A DNA stretch of 57,286 bases from Ruminococcus sp. UBA3665 (GCA_002373165.1 DFJS01000007.1:1-57286), one strand, 5' to 3'. Shown: positions 1 through 9,127, counted from the stretch's first letter. Notes: generated from the letters alone by a model not told the origin. Numbers and translations: made by a program.

Positions 1-234
1 TTCGCATTCGTTGCCAACTGGAACAACTACTATACACAGAACATGATCCTGAAAAATGCCGATTATGCAACTGTGCCGATCATGGTTTCCAAAGTACTGG
101 CATTCGACAAAAACGTGGATAACGGTGTAAACTATCTGTGTATTACACTTTCTATCCTGCCGATTGTTGTTGTATACTTCGTTCTGTCCAAGTTCATCAT
201 TGCCGGTGTAGCTCTGGGCGGCGTTAAGGAATAA
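1..234 (+). CDS. Sugar ABC transporter permease, C-terminal fragment
   Basis: The frame is open from the first base and ends at TAA 232-234, so only the last 77 residues are present. They hold a polar stretch with FVANWNNYYTQ, a hydrophobic membrane segment (about residues 48-66) and the ending VALGGVKE. That ending is characteristic of MalG-type inner-membrane permeases of carbohydrate ABC importers, which pair with a second permease, a solute-binding lipoprotein and an ATPase. The EAA loop that contacts the ATPase would lie upstream, outside the window. Substrate cannot be inferred from this fragment. A strong terminator follows 40 bases downstream, so this is the last gene of its operon. 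Confidence 0.8.
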   Translation, partial: FAFVANWNNYYTQNMILKNADYATVPIMVSKVLAFDKNVDNGVNYLCITLSILPIVVVYFVLSKFIIAGVALGGVKE

Positions 235-274
235 TCTGATTATTTCCGAAACATGCAAACATCCTAAAAATTTA

Positions 275-303
275 CCGCCTGTCGTCTGACAGGCGGTTTT
301 TTT
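275..303 (+). terminator. Intrinsic terminator after the ABC permease
   Basis: A perfect 9-bp stem (CCGCCTGTC / GACAGGCGG) with a 4-base loop is followed by seven T. It ends transcription of the permease operon. It lies directly at the end of the convergent parC gene, so it may also limit read-through from that side. Confidence 0.9.
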
Positions 304-2539
304 AAATCAATGACATCTGATTGGCCTCTTCCAGATTTTTTCCGGCCTTGCCGATTGCCGGAATGTTCTGCACACGGTATTTTTCCAGCTGCGGAAGCCG
401 TTCCGGAGACGGGATTTCTGCGGAAATAATCTGCTGTCTGGAACGGAGCGTCATTACCTGAATGCCCTGCGAACTTCTTGTAGATTTTTCGGCAATCAGG
501 TCTGTATGCAGCAGAACTGCCTTGTTGGCATCCGAACGGAGCATAATATCTGTATCTTCCGGCAGATACAGCATAGTCAGAACCGGCGATTTGTCCGAAA
601 ATGCCGCTGTTAATTTTTTTCTGTTTGTCTTGGTCATATAGGCCGAAAGCGGAATTTTGGAAATTTTGCCGTTCTCGAAGATAAATAATAATTTTCCGGC
701 ATAGTCAGCTGTTGCAATCATGCCGATGATTTTTTCCTCTTCGTCAAAGCCCAGCCTGACAGGAATATAATCCCCCAGAAGGCTGGCTTTTCCGTCCTCG
801 AAGGCATTCGCACGGATTTTGTAAACCTGCGCCTGATTGGTAAAGAATAATAATTCTGTTTTATTTGTCGCTTCTGTCTGCTGGATGATGCAGTCGCCTT
901 CCTTGACTTTCTGTTCTCCGCTCATGCGCAGCGACAATGGCGTGATTTTCTTGAAATAGCCCTCTTTGGTGAGAAACAGATGCACAGGATAATCCGGCGT
1001 ATCGTCTTCTGCCGGAACTTCATCGGCTTCATTGACATAACAGAACATTGTTTTCCGCGGCTGACCGTATTTTTTGGCCGTATCCCGGAGTTCTTTTATC
1101 ATGATTTTCCGGATTCTGTCCGGATTGCCCAGAATATCTTCCATATCCTGAATTTCATCCCGGAGCTTGTCCACATCGGAAATTTTATTCAGAATATATT
1201 CTTTGTTCAGGTGCCGGAGCTTGATTTCGGCAACATATTCGGCCTGGATTCCGTCCAGTGCAAAGCCGTTGATCAGATTTTCGACAACCTGCGCTTCCTT
1301 GGCAGTTTCCCGGATAATCGCAACGGCCTGATCGATATCCAGAAGAATTTTTTTCAGCCCCAGCAGAAGATGCAGACGTTCTTTTTTCTTTTGCAGGTCG
1401 AACGAAACACGCCGCTTGATGCATTCATGCCGGAAAGCTGTCCATTCTTTCAGAATTTCCCGGATTCCCATCACTTTTGGCATATTGCCGATTAAAATAT
1501 TAAAATTGCAGCCGAAGCTGTCCTGTAACGGGGTCAGACGGAATAATTTCTGCATCAGTTTTTCCGGGTCGGTATTGCGTTTGATATCAATTGCCAGCCG
1601 GAAGCCGTTCACATCAATTTCATCACGGGCATAGGTCACTTCCCGGAGTTTTCCGGCTTTGCTGAGTTCGGTAATTTTGTCCTTGATGGCCTCCAGTGTA
1701 GTTGTATAGGGGATTTCTGTGACTTCAATACAGCCGGCCGCCTTGTCGTAATTCCATTTGGAGCGCAGTTTCAGACTGCCGCGGCCGGTCTCGTAGACTT
1801 TGCGGAGTTCGGCCTCATCGTAAAGCAGAAGACCGCCACCGGGGAAATCGGGGCCTTTCAGCGTGGAAAGAATATCATGTTCCGGATTCTTGATTAATTC
1901 AATGCAGGTTTCGCAGAGTTCGGCCAGATTGAACGGGCAGATGTTGCTTGCCATCGAGACGGCAATGCCCATATTCGCATTGACCAGAATGGACGGAAAC
2001 GTTGCCGGAAGCAGAGAAGGCTCCAGCATGGTATTATCATAATTCGGGATAAAATCGACTGTTTCCTTGTCGATTTCGCTGAACAGTGCCTCGCAGATGG
2101 GGGCAAGCCGGACTTCTGTGTAACGGGATGCGGCAAAGGCCATATCTCTGGAATAATGCTTGCCGAAATTGCCTTTGGAATCAACATACGGATGCAGAAG
2201 GCATTCATTGGCGCGGGTCAGGCGGACCATTGTTTCATAGATAGCCTGGTCGCCGTGAGGATTCAGCCGCATGGTCTGTCCGACTACGTTGGCCGATTTG
2301 GTTCTGCTGCCGCCCAGCAGACCCATTTTGTACATAGTATATAATAATTTTCTGTGCGACGGTTTAAAGCCGTCAATTTCCGGCAGGGCACGGGAAATGA
2401 TGACACTCATGGCATAAGGCAGATAATTTTTTTCCAGAGTATCTGTGATTTCCTCTTCCTGTGTGATGCCGGCATTCTCAAACCAGGCATCCAGCATAGG
2501 CTTTGGCCGTGCGGCCGGAACAGATTTTTTTCTTGGCAT
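302..2539 (-). CDS. parC: DNA topoisomerase IV subunit A (GyrA/ParC family)
   Basis: This is the breakage-reunion subunit of a type IIA topoisomerase, about 745 residues. The catalytic tyrosine is Tyr140 in AASRYTEVRL. The DNA-gate helix reads NPHGDQAIYETMVR (residues 93-106), and a reduced beta-pinwheel domain fills the last ~230 residues. Its length and divergent C-terminus suggest the ParC-like second topoisomerase of Clostridia rather than housekeeping GyrA; this is an inference, since gyrA is not in the window. The residues equivalent to E. coli GyrA Ser83 and Asp87 are Gln98 and Glu102. The usual partner parE is not adjacent: the next gene upstream is a DUF3810 protein, separated by 96 bases and its own promoter, so this gene is probably transcribed alone. 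Confidence 0.88.
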   Translation of the reverse strand: MPRKKSVPAARPKPMLDAWFENAGITQEEEITDTLEKNYLPYAMSVIISRALPEIDGFKPSHRKLLYTMYKMGLLGGSRTKSANVVGQTMRLNPHGDQAIYETMVRLTRANECLLHPYVDSKGNFGKHYSRDMAFAASRYTEVRLAPICEALFSEIDKETVDFIPNYDNTMLEPSLLPATFPSILVNANMGIAVSMASNICPFNLAELCETCIELIKNPEHDILSTLKGPDFPGGGLLLYDEAELRKVYETGRGSLKLRSKWNYDKAAGCIEVTEIPYTTTLEAIKDKITELSKAGKLREVTYARDEIDVNGFRLAIDIKRNTDPEKLMQKLFRLTPLQDSFGCNFNILIGNMPKVMGIREILKEWTAFRHECIKRRVSFDLQKKKERLHLLLGLKKILLDIDQAVAIIRETAKEAQVVENLINGFALDGIQAEYVAEIKLRHLNKEYILNKISDVDKLRDEIQDMEDILGNPDRIRKIMIKELRDTAKKYGQPRKTMFCYVNEADEVPAEDDTPDYPVHLFLTKEGYFKKITPLSLRMSGEQKVKEGDCIIQQTEATNKTELLFFTNQAQVYKIRANAFEDGKASLLGDYIPVRLGFDEEEKIIGMIATADYAGKLLFIFENGKISKIPLSAYMTKTNRKKLTAAFSDKSPVLTMLYLPEDTDIMLRSDANKAVLLHTDLIAEKSTRSSQGIQVMTLRSRQQIISAEIPSPERLPQLEKYRVQNIPAIGKAGKNLEEANQMSLI

Positions 2540-2580
2540 GGATAATCCCTTTCTTTCATCATAAATTTTTGGACTTTATT

Positions 2581-2609
2581 ATCTTAACATATTTAATTTG
2601 ATTTGTCAA
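2581..2609 (-). promoter_or_regulatory. Sigma-A promoter of parC
   Basis: On the minus strand, TTGACA (2604-2609) and TAAGAT (2581-2586) are separated by 17 bases, about 40 bases upstream of the parC start. Confidence 0.7.
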
Positions 2610-2635
2610 GAGCTGTCAGTATAATGAATTTTTTA

Positions 2636-3766
2636 TTATCCATAAATATAATAATATAATACCAGAGCCGTCAGCCCGTGATAGCTCGCAGAACCTTCCG
2701 GAATGCCGTTGACTTTCAGATTGGCATCCAGAACAGTATCTGCCACATCGGAGACAATGGCAGTAGGAATGACTTCTTCATGCCTGTGGGTAGTATAATA
2801 TTCTTCCGGAACATAGCTGTGCAGGTCTGTCCGCACATCGGCGGAGAGATTGCCGGAAATTTCATCATAACGCTGCCATGCGGCCTCGTCATCGCCGAAA
2901 TCCAGATCCAGCCATTTCAGAACATTGATATAGCCGCTGTAGACAAAATCCGGATTTTCGCTTGTCAGACAGGCGCGGAATGCCAGATAACCGGCCTCAT
3001 CTTCGAAGATATTGCCTTTCAGATGCGTGAATTCATGACAGATTGTATCCGGAAGATTGATTTGATATACAACCGGATTATAATTCGCTTCCATGGAAAA
3101 CGGAAAATAAATGCCGAGCAGTCCCTGCTGGGTGAAAAAATAAGAATGTGAAATCGGCTTGGCATCCGGATAAACGCCTTTGTACTGCGGAAATTCTTCC
3201 GAAAGACGGGTCATGCAGTTTTTGGCTTCCTGCATATAATTTTCATCTGAGAGAATAAAATGCCCTGTATCATCCCGCTGAACGTTCTGTGCCGCCTGAT
3301 TGGCCTCGTTCACCAGAAGTTCGTAAATATCCAGCACTTCGGAATTCTGAAAGCTGATGCCTTCCAGTTTCGCACTCATCTGCGTGCCCTGATACAGGAT
3401 AAAAAACCGGAATGTCAGAATAAAAAAAAGCCATGTCAGAATCCAGCCGTAGAATTTTCCATAGCAGACAAGAATTTTCCGGCGGCTTCTTTTGGCAAAT
3501 ATCATCAGCAGAATCAAGCTGAACAGTCCGGCAAAAAGCAAGGTGATTCCCATAACAATCATGACTTCGCCGACAGAAAAATCTGCCAGTCCCGAAATAC
3601 TGCACCAGAAATCCGATACTGCCGGAAAAATACGGGCAATATAAAAATCAACCGCCGGGGTCAGGAACCGGGAAAGCAGATTGATCAGAATCAGAATTCC
3701 CCAGATCCAGAACATGAGTTGAGTGCCCGGCGAGAGCTGTAATTTGATTTTTTTAGGCATTGGCAT
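2636..3766 (-). CDS. DUF3810-like membrane protein with HExxH motif
   Basis: The start is placed at the ATG inside the end of the upstream lysozyme gene (14-base overlap) because a GGAAG site precedes it; the open frame extends further upstream but without support. The 376-residue protein has three hydrophobic segments in its first ~130 residues and then a large extracellular domain. It contains HEFTHLKG (His244, Glu245, His248), followed by acidic residues in EDEAGYLAF, the arrangement of zinc metallopeptidases and of DUF3810 proteins. The proteolytic role is inferred from the motif only. Overlap with the GH25 gene implies translational coupling, so the pair may act together on the cell envelope. 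Confidence 0.72.
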   Translation of the reverse strand: MPMPKKIKLQLSPGTQLMFWIWGILILINLLSRFLTPAVDFYIARIFPAVSDFWCSISGLADFSVGEVMIVMGITLLFAGLFSLILLMIFAKRSRRKILVCYGKFYGWILTWLFFILTFRFFILYQGTQMSAKLEGISFQNSEVLDIYELLVNEANQAAQNVQRDDTGHFILSDENYMQEAKNCMTRLSEEFPQYKGVYPDAKPISHSYFFTQQGLLGIYFPFSMEANYNPVVYQINLPDTICHEFTHLKGNIFEDEAGYLAFRACLTSENPDFVYSGYINVLKWLDLDFGDDEAAWQRYDEISGNLSADVRTDLHSYVPEEYYTTHRHEEVIPTAIVSDVADTVLDANLKVNGIPEGSASYHGLTALVLYYYIYG

Positions 3767-4724
3767 CACTTTCTTCCGGTTCAGGATTCGTATAGTCTTT
3801 AAAGCAGATATTGACATCCACATCGCCCCGGATGCCGGGAACCCGGCCGTCAGAGGCATACTGCCACATCTGGTAGTTATAATAATACGTTGCTCTGTCG
3901 TTGTATTCGGCAAGCCAGAAATCATAGTCTGTCAGTTCGGGCAAGTCCAGCTTCAGCAGGGAAGTGCGCTTGTTCTGATAAATCATAGGCGTGTAGCCTG
4001 CCTGCCTGATTCGCTCGCAGAAAGCAATGCTGCATTCCGTCAGCGTTTTGACAGGGACATTGTCTGTTCTTGCAATATCTGTTGTAACAAGTTCCCAGTC
4101 ATAGACAATGGGATAAGTAATCGGATAATCGCCGATGACAGAAAGCACCATTTCGGCTTCCTGCACGGCTTCATCGGGCGTGATGGCCTGCGAATAGAAA
4201 TATAATCCGATATCAATTCCGGCATTGAGTGCACCCTGCACATTCTGGTCAAAATAACTGTCCAGCACCAGCTTTCCGCCGGAATAGCCGCGGTAGCCTA
4301 CACGGATCATTGCAAAATCAACCCCGGCTTTTTTGACAGTCGGCCAGTCGATTTCTTCCTGATGCGCCGAAACATCCACGCCGAATTTCGAGATTATTTT
4401 ATGATTTTCTGTATAATATGTCAGATTATTTCTTGTGACATACTGGTCTGCCTGATATTCGCAGGCAGGAACTGCGGCCAGTACAGGAATCCAGATTTCG
4501 CCGAATTCTGCATCCCGAAGAAAAATTTTTTCTCCGGTTGTTTCGTAAATAATTTCAGATTCTATCACTTCTGGCTCTGGTTTTTCCTGCGTTACTTCCA
4601 GAGAAGCCGGAACAGTATCAGAAATTTCAGTTCCGGAATGCAGCAGAAGCAGTCCGATAATAATCAGAATCAGCCCGGTAATGACAACGGACTGCAAAAT
4701 TGTGACAAGTTTCAGTTTATTCAT
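3753..4724 (-). CDS. Membrane-anchored GH25 lysozyme (N-acetylmuramidase)
   Basis: The ATG at 4724 is chosen over an upstream TTG because AGAAAGG lies 8 bases before it. An uncleaved N-terminal membrane anchor (about residues 8-30) leads to a spacer rich in Glu and Pro and then a GH25 domain (about residues 113-310). It starts GVDVSAHQ and contains the family's acidic pair, Asp209 and Glu211, in IVYDWELV. GH25 enzymes cleave the beta-1,4 bond between N-acetylmuramic acid and N-acetylglucosamine. Anchoring without a wall-binding repeat suggests peptidoglycan remodelling at the producer's own membrane rather than a phage or secreted lysin (inference). It is the first gene of a two-gene operon with the DUF3810 protein. 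Confidence 0.87.
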   Translation of the reverse strand: MNKLKLVTILQSVVITGLILIIIGLLLLHSGTEISDTVPASLEVTQEKPEPEVIESEIIYETTGEKIFLRDAEFGEIWIPVLAAVPACEYQADQYVTRNNLTYYTENHKIISKFGVDVSAHQEEIDWPTVKKAGVDFAMIRVGYRGYSGGKLVLDSYFDQNVQGALNAGIDIGLYFYSQAITPDEAVQEAEMVLSVIGDYPITYPIVYDWELVTTDIARTDNVPVKTLTECSIAFCERIRQAGYTPMIYQNKRTSLLKLDLPELTDYDFWLAEYNDRATYYYNYQMWQYASDGRVPGIRGDVDVNICFKDYTNPEPEESDANA

Positions 4725-4756
4725 AAGCAAAACCTTTCTGAAATAATTCTATTTAC

Positions 4757-4785
4757 ATCATAGCACAAAAATCGGCATCTGTAAA
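4757..4785 (-). promoter_or_regulatory. Sigma-A promoter of the GH25/DUF3810 operon
   Basis: On the minus strand, TTTACA (4780-4785), a 17-base spacer ending in TGC (extended -10) and TATGAT (4757-4762) lie about 35 bases upstream of the lysozyme start. Confidence 0.65.
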
Positions 4786-4828
4786 GCGATTTCATAATTT
4801 TTTTACATTACAAATATATGTCAGAAAT

Positions 4829-4866
4829 GAAAAAGATATCCCTGCCATGCGGATTCACGGCAGGGA
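4829..4866 (-). terminator. Probable terminator after the large membrane protein gene
   Basis: A stem TCCCTGCC / GGCAGGGA (4839-4846 with 4859-4866) is followed on the minus strand, after a few bases, by a short T run. The separation between stem and T run makes it weaker than the other terminators in the window. Confidence 0.5.
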
Positions 4867-4881
4867 AGTCCTCAGCAGAGA

Positions 4882-7212
4882 TTACCGCCAGAAACGGAAT
4901 AATCTGTCTACTATATAGGCCATTTCCGGAAAATCCCAGTGATAGGCTACATAACGGAATGTGAAATCAAACAGCTGTACGCCGCTGATCAGCATAGTCC
5001 ATACAAACGAAAAACAGAAAAAATAACTGAATCCTTTTCTGACTGTTTCATTTTTCTGGTGCTGGTACAGGAAGAAAATCACAGCATATGCGCCGATAAT
5101 CATCTGCCATGCAAAGTCGGACATATATCTTGCCGAATAGCCGCTCTCCCAGACCGAGGCAATAATGCCGACAGGAATCAGCACGCAGGGTACAGCAATC
5201 ACCAGTCCCCAGAACAGCTTGTTCTTTCTTTCCGGAAGCAGACGAAGGGCTTTCCGGCTGAACAGATACGCCAGCAGGGGCGGCATCAGCCAGAATAATC
5301 CGGAAGTGCGTTCCGAAGCCAGATCATGATAGAAAAATCCGTTAACGCCCATATCCTGATATTCTGTCACAATTTCCGGATAACGCATCGAGAAGACAGG
5401 CGCATTGAACAGATAGTTATAAACGGCAATCCATGACAGCGCAGGATGAAATTCTGTTTTGGTGAAATTATTAATCGTCAGGGAATACTGAATGCCAAAC
5501 TCGAACGGCGAGCCGAATCTTGCGTAATTATACCACATCTGCCCTAATCCCAGTACCCCCATCGGGACAAAGGCACACAGCAGATAGAAAATACTTCTTT
5601 GATTGCCGAATTTCTGATTTTCTCCGGCCGAACGTCCGGCTGCCAGAATCATGAATACTGCCGCACAGATGCAGTACAGCACAAGTGTCGGACGGCATAA
5701 TACTGCAATCGCCAGCAATAGCGAGGCAATTGCCGTCTTCGGCAGGGAAATGCTTCCGTCTCCCAGAATATTCGCCGAAAGCAGAAAATAACAGCCCCAT
5801 ATCATGAAACAAAATCCGGAAATCATTGCTACTTCATAGAAATCCGGCCGGCCGATGCTGTACCATGCGCCGCAGTTGAGGAACATCATCAGCATAGCCA
5901 GCAGATACATCCCGGACGGAATGCCGGAAAACCATTTTTTTATCACTTTCATCAGGAAACATGCCAGCCCGAAAAATCCGACTATGGCAAACGGCAGAAT
6001 GGCCAGTTCGCTGGGACAGTAATGTTTCGTCAGCTTGTAGAACGGCCAGAACCAGAGAAGCACGGGCGCAACGCCATAGTAAGAATAATATTTTCCGTCG
6101 TACAGAACATGATCCCATTCATAGCCGGCCTGTTTATCTCTTGTCCAGCGTTCGTAAGGCTCTTCCATCTCCAGAAGCTCCTGAGTGGGCTGGGCATCCA
6201 GATAAACATGTCCCTGCTCGAAGGCAAGCACCAGTTCACGGGAGACCTGATTTCCGCCGTCATTTTCAATCCGTTCTTTCCAGGTTGTATCATCCGGGAG
6301 TTTATAATTCATAATGCAGATAGTCGCAATGCTGCATACAACAGCAGCGGCAAGCGTACAAATCCGGCAGAATTTTTCTGCCTGCTGATAGCTCCGTGAC
6401 AGAAATGATGTTTTCAGAACACCATAAAGCAGCACACTCGTCAGCACCAGAAACAGAAACCGGACATAATAAATTTCAAACGGAATCAGGGCATTCAGCG
6501 TGACTCTCTGAACAGATACAGTGCCTTCCCCGACGCTCCGGAATTTAACACGGATATCGCTGACGGCTCCGGAAACGTCCAGAGTCGCATAATTGGAAGT
6601 CGGCGACTTGGCAACAATCTGATCTTCACAGATATTATAACGATAATCGCCGCGCTGTGTGGCATCTTTGATATCAATTACAAAATTGGCCGCGCCGGAA
6701 ATGCTGGAAAATGTGATATCTGCCGAAACTGTCCGGATTGGAAGATTGACATTCTGATAAGTCATGACAATTTCGTTGTTATCATCATCCGCAGCACTGC
6801 CCTTATCGTTCAGATAGGAGCTTTCTGATTCAATCCAGGCATCCGAGGCGTTCAGAGTGCGCGTTTCATAGCCGCCGAAGAAAACACGGTACGTCGGAAT
6901 ATTAAACAAAGTCAGCTCCAGCACGGCGGCCACAGTCATTGCCTTTATTGCAAACGGAATGGTGTGTGCAGGCTTTTTCTGATACAGATACAGCAGAAGA
7001 AACGCGGCAGTACTGACAATTCCCATAAACTGAAATGTTCCGTCAAAAGAAAAAAATCCTGCCGATTCTGCAATTGCCATCACAGCCTGAAAACAGGTAA
7101 TTCCGAAGGCAATTCCCTGATTTCTGCCAGCTTTTCCGGTTTTGATAATATGCAGGATAAGACACAGATCGGCAATCATCAGGATAAAAGAAATGATAAA
7201 AAAGATTCGCAT
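4882..7212 (-). CDS. Large polytopic membrane protein, glycosyltransferase-C-like (function unknown)
   Basis: The start is the ATG at 7212, preceded at 5 bases by AGGAGG; a TTG frame start upstream would place that site inside the gene. The ~776-residue protein has three or four N-terminal membrane segments, an extracytoplasmic beta-rich domain (about residues 115-245) and then roughly ten more membrane segments. Between them is a loop with a YDGKYYSYYGVAPVLLW stretch. The alternation of multi-pass core and large loops resembles GT-C fold glycosyltransferases of the PMT/ArnT type, which use polyprenyl-phosphate sugars, but no decisive catalytic DxD was found. The link to glycosylation is therefore weak. 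It may be transcribed with the decarboxylase genes upstream, across a strong hairpin. Confidence 0.6.
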   Translation of the reverse strand: MRIFFIISFILMIADLCLILHIIKTGKAGRNQGIAFGITCFQAVMAIAESAGFFSFDGTFQFMGIVSTAAFLLLYLYQKKPAHTIPFAIKAMTVAAVLELTLFNIPTYRVFFGGYETRTLNASDAWIESESSYLNDKGSAADDDNNEIVMTYQNVNLPIRTVSADITFSSISGAANFVIDIKDATQRGDYRYNICEDQIVAKSPTSNYATLDVSGAVSDIRVKFRSVGEGTVSVQRVTLNALIPFEIYYVRFLFLVLTSVLLYGVLKTSFLSRSYQQAEKFCRICTLAAAVVCSIATICIMNYKLPDDTTWKERIENDGGNQVSRELVLAFEQGHVYLDAQPTQELLEMEEPYERWTRDKQAGYEWDHVLYDGKYYSYYGVAPVLLWFWPFYKLTKHYCPSELAILPFAIVGFFGLACFLMKVIKKWFSGIPSGMYLLAMLMMFLNCGAWYSIGRPDFYEVAMISGFCFMIWGCYFLLSANILGDGSISLPKTAIASLLLAIAVLCRPTLVLYCICAAVFMILAAGRSAGENQKFGNQRSIFYLLCAFVPMGVLGLGQMWYNYARFGSPFEFGIQYSLTINNFTKTEFHPALSWIAVYNYLFNAPVFSMRYPEIVTEYQDMGVNGFFYHDLASERTSGLFWLMPPLLAYLFSRKALRLLPERKNKLFWGLVIAVPCVLIPVGIIASVWESGYSARYMSDFAWQMIIGAYAVIFFLYQHQKNETVRKGFSYFFCFSFVWTMLISGVQLFDFTFRYVAYHWDFPEMAYIVDRLFRFWR

Positions 7213-7230
7213 ATATCCTCCTAGCAAACA

Positions 7231-7261
7231 TTCCGGCTCTGGACAGAAACCAGAACCGGAA
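7231..7261 (-). other. 12-bp hairpin between oadB and the membrane protein gene
   Basis: TTCCGGCTCTGG pairs with CCAGAACCGGAA (one G-U pair) around a 7-base loop. On the minus strand only TGTTTG follows, so it is a poor intrinsic terminator. It ends 8 bases before the AGGAGG of the next gene and could attenuate expression or protect mRNA. Confidence 0.5.
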
Positions 7262-7287
7262 TATTTCTTTTTTAAAATAATTTTAAT

Positions 7288-8502
7288 TTAATAATTGATA
7301 ACACTCAGCAGAACGCCGGCCGCTACTGCGGAACCAATGACACCGGCAACGTTCGGACCCATTGCGTGCATCAGCAGGAAGTTAGTCGGGTCAGCTTTTG
7401 CGCCCTCCTGCTGGGAGATACGCGCTGCCATCGGCACAGCCGATACACCGGCAGAACCAATCAGCGGATTTACCTTGCCGCCGCTTGCCCAGTTCATAAT
7501 CTTGGCAAGTCCCAGACCGCAGGCAGTTCCCAGACTGAAAGCAACTACACCCAGAATCAGCACTTTTAAGAATGCCAGGTTTGCTACATTGGATGCCGTA
7601 CAGGTTGCACCTACAGAAACGCCTAAGAAAATAGTGACAATATTCATCAGCGCATTCTGTGCTGTATCTACCAGACGGCCGGCAACGCCGGATTCTTTCA
7701 GGATATTGCCAAACATCAGCATACCTACCAGAGATGCCGCAGAGGGTACTAACAGTGCTACAATTAGCGTCACGACAACAGGGAAGACAATCTTTTCTGT
7801 CTTGGACGGAGTGCGGAGCTGAGGCATTTTGATCTTGCGTTCTTTTTCGGTTGTCAGCAGACGCATAATCGGCGGCTGAATAACCGGAACCAGTGCCATG
7901 TAAGTATAAGCCGCCAGCGCAATGGTACCTGTATTCAGGCTGGAATCTGCGCCGTCAAGCAGTTTGCTGGATACGTAAATAGAAGTAGGGCCGTCGGCAC
8001 CGCCGATAATAGCAATCGATCCGCATTCTGCGGCACTCATGTGCATATAGCCTGCGGCCAGGAATGTGAAGAAAATACCGCCCTGGGCAGCTGCACCCAG
8101 CAGAAAGCTCTTGGGATTGGCAATCAGAGGACCAAAGTCTGTCATTGTTCCGATGCCTAAGAAAATCAAACACGGATAAATCTGCAATTTAACACCCAGA
8201 TATAATTTATCCAATAGGCCGCCGTCATGCAGAACTTTCCAAAGCCATTCGACACTTTGCTGTTCGTTCCAGTATTCTGCATGGAAAATCATATCTTCCG
8301 GCAGAACCGCAGGCAGATTCGACAAAAACATGCCAAACGAAATCGGCAGCAGCAGCAGGGGTTCAAATCCCTTGACAATTGCAAGGTACATGAATAAGAA
8401 CGAAATACACATCATCAGCAGTTTCAGGGGTTCGGCTGCCAGACCGGCAAGGCCGCTTGTTTCCCAGAGTCCGCCCAGGATATCCTGTAAAATTTGCAGC
8501 AT
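7288..8502 (-). CDS. Sodium-translocating decarboxylase, beta subunit
   Basis: This is the integral membrane subunit that couples decarboxylation of a biotin-bound carboxyl group to Na+ export in the oxaloacetate, methylmalonyl-CoA and glutaconyl-CoA decarboxylases. The 404-residue protein has about ten membrane segments. It carries the family signature GGADGPTSIYVSSKLLD (from residue 167), whose aspartate is part of the Na+ and proton site. The gene lies 26 bases downstream of the gamma subunit. The catalytic alpha (carboxyltransferase) subunit and a separate biotin carrier are not in the window, so the physiological substrate cannot be assigned. Confidence 0.9.
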   Translation of the reverse strand: MLQILQDILGGLWETSGLAGLAAEPLKLLMMCISFLFMYLAIVKGFEPLLLLPISFGMFLSNLPAVLPEDMIFHAEYWNEQQSVEWLWKVLHDGGLLDKLYLGVKLQIYPCLIFLGIGTMTDFGPLIANPKSFLLGAAAQGGIFFTFLAAGYMHMSAAECGSIAIIGGADGPTSIYVSSKLLDGADSSLNTGTIALAAYTYMALVPVIQPPIMRLLTTEKERKIKMPQLRTPSKTEKIVFPVVVTLIVALLVPSAASLVGMLMFGNILKESGVAGRLVDTAQNALMNIVTIFLGVSVGATCTASNVANLAFLKVLILGVVAFSLGTACGLGLAKIMNWASGGKVNPLIGSAGVSAVPMAARISQQEGAKADPTNFLLMHAMGPNVAGVIGSAVAAGVLLSVINY

Positions 8503-8528
8503 TGATTAAAATCTCCTTTTCTGTAAAA

Positions 8529-9029
8529 TCAGAACGGGTTGACGTTCTGTCTGCGTCCGTCCATCGCCCATGCGGAACGTCCGCTGAATCCGCTGTTCTT
8601 CTGTGATTTGGCAACGGATTTGATGCGGTAGGCTTTTCCGTCCTGTTCACTCATCATAGCAACAACTGCCGAGATGACTGCAATGACTTCTTCCTCATCT
8701 TCCGCAGCAGGAACAGTCTGTACGGCCGGAGCCGGCTTGGGTTCCGGCTTGGCCTGAACAGCTGCGGGAGCCGCTTTTTTGACCGGAGCCTGTTTCGGCT
8801 TTTTCTTGGCAGCGGCAGCGGCTTCTTTTTCTTTCTGATTCTTGTTAATCTGATCGAAAATTTTTCCGAACAGCAGAATCACTACAACAAGAATCGCCAG
8901 TGCCGCAATGACAATGCCAAGGCCTACCAGGGTAACGCCCCAGATCTCAGAACCGTCCAGAGGCCGCTTGTTGCCGTCGATGCCGCCTGCCAGCATGATG
9001 AGTTGATTTGCCAGTAATAAGGGATGCAT
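8529..9029 (-). CDS. Sodium-translocating decarboxylase, gamma subunit (OadG family)
   Basis: A small membrane-anchor subunit of 166 residues. It has one transmembrane helix (about residues 28-55), a charged and Ala/Lys/Pro-rich flexible linker (about 60-115), then EEEVIAVISAVVAMM, and a conserved tail SAWAMDGR ending NVNPF. This architecture is that of the OadG family, which holds the alpha subunit and biotin carrier to the beta subunit. The Ala-Pro linker resembles swinging-arm linkers, but there is no biotinylation motif MKM here. It is first in the oadG-oadB unit and has a good promoter upstream. Confidence 0.82.
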   Translation of the reverse strand: MHPLLLANQLIMLAGGIDGNKRPLDGSEIWGVTLVGLGIVIAALAILVVVILLFGKIFDQINKNQKEKEAAAAAKKKPKQAPVKKAAPAAVQAKPEPKPAPAVQTVPAAEDEEEVIAVISAVVAMMSEQDGKAYRIKSVAKSQKNSGFSGRSAWAMDGRRQNVNPF

Positions 9030-9074
9030 AATGTTGGTTCACTCTCCATTCTTAAATTTTCAGCATATGTAATT

Positions 9075-9103
9075 ATTATACTATACTTTTACATGTTTTG
9101 CAA
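9075..9103 (-). promoter_or_regulatory. Sigma-A promoter of the decarboxylase genes
   Basis: On the minus strand, TTGCAA (9098-9103) and TATAAT (9075-9080) are 17 bases apart. It is divergent from the mscS promoter 25 bases away. Confidence 0.75.
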
Positions 9104-9127
9104 GCGTTTTTTGAAAAAATTTCTCTA

